Source: Candidatus Rifleibacteriota bacterium (lineage in GTDB: Bacteria; Riflebacteria; Ozemobacteria; Ozemobacterales; Ozemobacteraceae). Taken from it: 7,958 nt of DNA. Shown here in pieces: positions 6,608-7,958 of this stretch (within the stretch, counting starts at the first letter, position 1; every line of letters begins with the position of its first letter). Under the pieces are notes generated by a model. That model was not told the DNA's origin. It made no database searches and saw only the letters and a list, made by a program, of their open reading frames with translations. The position numbers and the translations under genes are program-made. Where the stretch lies: positions 1-7,958 of the forward strand of contig JAKQKW010000272.1 of NCBI GenBank assembly GCA_029560455.1, read 5' to 3'.

Positions 6608-6650
6608 CCTCCTGAAGATTTTTAATTTTGCATAACCCTATCACAGGAGG
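6608..6650 (-). promoter_or_regulatory. SD and complementary anti-SD in the lipoprotein leader
   Basis: On the minus strand the ribosome-binding site CAGGAGG (6614-6608, 6 nt before the GTG) is perfectly complementary to CCTCCTG at 6650-6644, with a 29-nt loop rich in A/T. If transcription starts upstream of 6650 the helix would hide the start site, making translation dependent on its opening. A weak alternative promoter (TTGAGC 6655-6650, TATGCA 6634-6629, 15-bp spacer) would place the CCTCCTG in the promoter spacer instead. The SD itself is certain; the switch is hypothetical. Confidence 0.45.
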
Positions 6651-6661
6651 CTCAATTTTCT

Positions 6662-6681
6662 TGTACGTAGAAGTACGTACA
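6662..6681. promoter_or_regulatory. Perfect inverted repeat, candidate operator upstream of the lipoprotein gene
   Basis: Arms TGTACGTA (6662-6669) and TACGTACA (6674-6681) flank GAAG. Because TACGTA is itself palindromic, two identical TACGTA boxes lie 10 bp apart, about one helical turn, suiting a dimeric regulator. T5-A-T8 follows on the plus strand (A tracts on the minus strand, just upstream relative to the lipoprotein gene). The plus-strand view looks terminator-like, but no plus-strand gene ends nearby. Confidence 0.5.
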
Positions 6682-6736
6682 TTTTTATTTTTTTTGAAAA
6701 TTTTGGCATTATGAATTAAAAACTCAGTGCCGTCGA

Positions 6737-7381
6737 CTACTTTGCGTGGCCATTTTTTGCCACAGCATGGCGCACCAGCTCGCGACAGGTTGAAATACCC
6801 ATGGCGCTTTTCAGGCGGGCCATGTACGAATCAACAGTTCGTGGGCTCAAAGAAAGCTTTTCAGCAATTTCCTTGCGGGAAAAACCGTTTCCAAGAAGCT
6901 CAAAAATTTCGAGCTCGCGGCAGCCAAGCGAAGAAAATTTAAGATCGCCACAGGAATCAGAAGCCTCTATTACCCTGCATTCCTGATGCAGCAGGTGCCT
7001 GATCTTGCAGTCGAGATGTTTGCGGACAGAACAGATAAATGATTCGAGCGCATCGTTCTTCTGAATGCAGAACTTCACGCCCATAACAAGCTGGGCCCAC
7101 TTCAGATCATCGGCTTCTGCATCGGATGCATAGATGATTTTTGGAAGCTCAGGGTAAAGCTCTGCCCAGTTTTCGAGTGCCACCCGAAACGACTTCTGCC
7201 CTCTGGGCAGGTCGGTTATAATCAGGTCTGCAGAATTCTTCTGCAGAAACTGACTCAGCCGTTCACATTCGGTTGTGCTGCAGGTAACGCTGTAACCACA
7301 AAGGGAAATAACCCCGCAGATACCGGTTAAAATCTCTGCATCGGCGTTAACAACAACAACTTTAATGACCTTGCGCGGCAT
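6737..7381 (-). CDS. Orphan NarL/LuxR-type regulator with degenerate receiver
   Basis: A 214-residue protein with an N-terminal receiver-like domain (~5-122) and C-terminal LuxR/GerE HTH (~150-210). The phosphoacceptor-like Asp57 (LIITDLP) and Lys108 (CIQKND) are kept. The Mg-binding acidic pair is replaced by Asn12-Ala13 (VVVNADAEI) and the switch Ser/Thr by Ala (YASD). Normal phosphorylation is therefore doubtful and it may act as a pseudo-receiver. The HTH is closely related to that of the regulator at 3137-3793 (32 of 56 positions identical by hand alignment), with the recognition helix core RTVDSY shared. Start: ATG 7381 is preferred; an in-frame GTG at 7387 would add two residues, and neither has a strong Shine-Dalgarno (GAGAG upstream). 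No kinase gene lies beside it. It sits directly upstream of the lipoprotein gene, which it may control. Confidence 0.92.
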   Translation of the reverse strand: MPRKVIKVVVVNADAEILTGICGVISLCGYSVTCSTTECERLSQFLQKNSADLIITDLPRGQKSFRVALENWAELYPELPKIIYASDAEADDLKWAQLVMGVKFCIQKNDALESFICSVRKHLDCKIRHLLHQECRVIEASDSCGDLKFSSLGCRELEIFELLGNGFSRKEIAEKLSLSPRTVDSYMARLKSAMGISTCRELVRHAVAKNGHAK

Positions 7382-7443
7382 AACCACACTCTCAAAATTG
7401 ATCTATCTCTTATGTGCTCTGTCTATATTCTGTAATTGGCTCA

Positions 7444-7471
7444 ATTCTACCAGAAAAACAATTGATTGCAA
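7444..7471 (-). promoter_or_regulatory. Candidate promoter of the orphan regulator
   Basis: On the minus strand TTGCAA (7471-7466) and TAGAAT (7449-7444) are 16 bp apart, placing the start near 7437 and giving a leader of about 55 nt before the ATG at 7381. Both boxes are fair matches to the sigma70 consensus in an A/T-rich gap. Confidence 0.45.
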
Positions 7472-7559
7472 TTACTTCATTACTTTTTTTACCCAGTTCG
7501 TCGCCACAATCAGCTTGTGGGCTTCACCGCTTCTAAAAGCCAGCTCTGGTAAAAAAAAA

Positions 7560-7958
7560 TTACTGGCCGGTTGAAACAGCGTTAACTGCTGACTGGTAGA
7601 CTTCGTAGGCCTGGCGGTATTGCTGCAGGCGGGCTTTCTTTTCTTCGGCAGAGGCGGTTGGTGAGGTAACCGCATCAGTGTAGTCGCGATACGCTTTTTC
7701 GTAGGTCGCCCGCGCCGCCATAACCGACGGGGTGGCAGCAGAACCAGGGTTGCCGGCGGTAGATTTTGTTTCATCTGCAACATTGACAGAGCCTGCGTTT
7801 GCAGGCGTCGGATCTTCGATCTTTACCAGAGTCGCTTCGAGTTCGGCCTCTTCTTTTTTGTCTTCGGCTTCAGAAATGCCGCTGGCGGCATAAGCTTCGT
7901 AGCCCTTCTTGAGAGTTTTGCGGCCGATCCAGCGGCCAATGCCGCGACCGATGGCCTT
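7560..7958 (-). CDS. C-terminal part of an unrecognised Ala/Glu/Lys-rich protein (truncated by the window edge)
   Basis: An open frame without a stop enters from the window end and closes with TAA at 7562-7560, giving the last 132 residues. It begins with a Gly/Arg-rich amphipathic stretch (KAIGRGIGRWIGRK), followed by a Tyr/Ala helix and a very acidic Glu/Lys helix (SEAEDKKEEAELEA). A Pro/Ala/Ser/Thr/Gly-rich linker follows, then two similar helices, TYEKAYRDYTDAV and QYRQAYEVYQSAV, joined by a charged turn. The pattern suggests a linker plus helical hairpin or coiled coil. Codon use looks like the neighbouring genes. A nine-T run directly follows the stop on this strand but without a convincing GC stem. 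No family is recognised; the N-terminus lies outside the window. Confidence 0.75.
   Translation of the reverse strand, partial: KAIGRGIGRWIGRKTLKKGYEAYAASGISEAEDKKEEAELEATLVKIEDPTPANAGSVNVADETKSTAGNPGSAATPSVMAARATYEKAYRDYTDAVTSPTASAEEKKARLQQYRQAYEVYQSAVNAVSTGQ

Noticed and set aside
6662..6695. Palindrome plus T-rich tract as a plus-strand terminator
   Set aside because: The form fits, but no plus-strand gene lies upstream; the operator reading is preferred though termination of antisense RNA is not excluded.
7472..7783. A 103-residue minus-strand reading frame rich in Pro, Arg and Lys
   Set aside because: It is out of frame with the open frame entering from the window edge (7958-7560), whose composition and helical pattern look coding; this one is a shadow.

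Overview
The window looks like a chromosomal segment of a diderm (Gram-negative-type) bacterium. It has roughly balanced base composition, strong AGGAGG-type ribosome-binding sites, frequent TTG/GTG starts, and a very large secreted lipoprotein. Lineage cannot be fixed from sequence alone. The style (Ala-rich lipoprotein with a poly-Asp linker, NarL-type regulators, lone HRDC protein) reminds me of Candidatus Riflebacteria or similar uncultured phyla, but that is only an impression.

Layout. (i) 99-998 (+): a full-length Rpn-family PD-(D/E)XK nuclease (TTG start). It contains an in-frame ATG at 711 behind a perfect AGGAGG, which would express its C-terminal 95 residues separately, and a run of Gly-terminated tetrapeptides. 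(ii) 1057-1395 (-): a small stand-alone HRDC-domain protein, convergent with rpn and divergent from the next operon. (iii) 1572-3140 (+): a cytoplasmic two-PAS-like HPK7-type sensor histidine kinase broken by one in-frame TAA at 2607-2609, between the phosphoacceptor helix and the ATPase domain. Its end overlaps by ATGA an intact NarL/LuxR response regulator (3137-3793). (iv) 3805-3833: a strong terminator serving the minus-strand gene that follows. (v) 3872-6601 (-): a 909-residue lipoprotein with a lipobox Cys, poly-Asp tether, helical Ala/Thr-rich N-terminal region, beta-rich middle and three repeats of a ~100-residue beta module. Its leader has an anti-Shine-Dalgarno element and, further upstream, a perfect 8-bp inverted repeat made of two TACGTA boxes one helical turn apart. 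(vi) 6737-7381 (-): a second NarL-type regulator, paralogous to the first in its DNA-binding domain but with a degenerate receiver. (vii) 7560 to the window end (-): the C-terminal 132 residues of an unrecognised Ala/Glu/Lys-rich protein.

How they may work together. The kinase-regulator pair and the orphan regulator flank the lipoprotein gene and share an almost identical recognition helix, so the lipoprotein is a reasonable candidate target, with the TACGTA palindrome a candidate operator. That is inference. The kinase nonsense codon suggests the pathway is decaying, strain-variable, or affected by a sequence error. The rpn locus is independent: by analogy with E. coli Rpn proteins it may be a self-regulated anti-phage toxin/antitoxin encoded as a gene within a gene. 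No tRNA, rRNA, CRISPR array, insertion sequence or integrase was seen.
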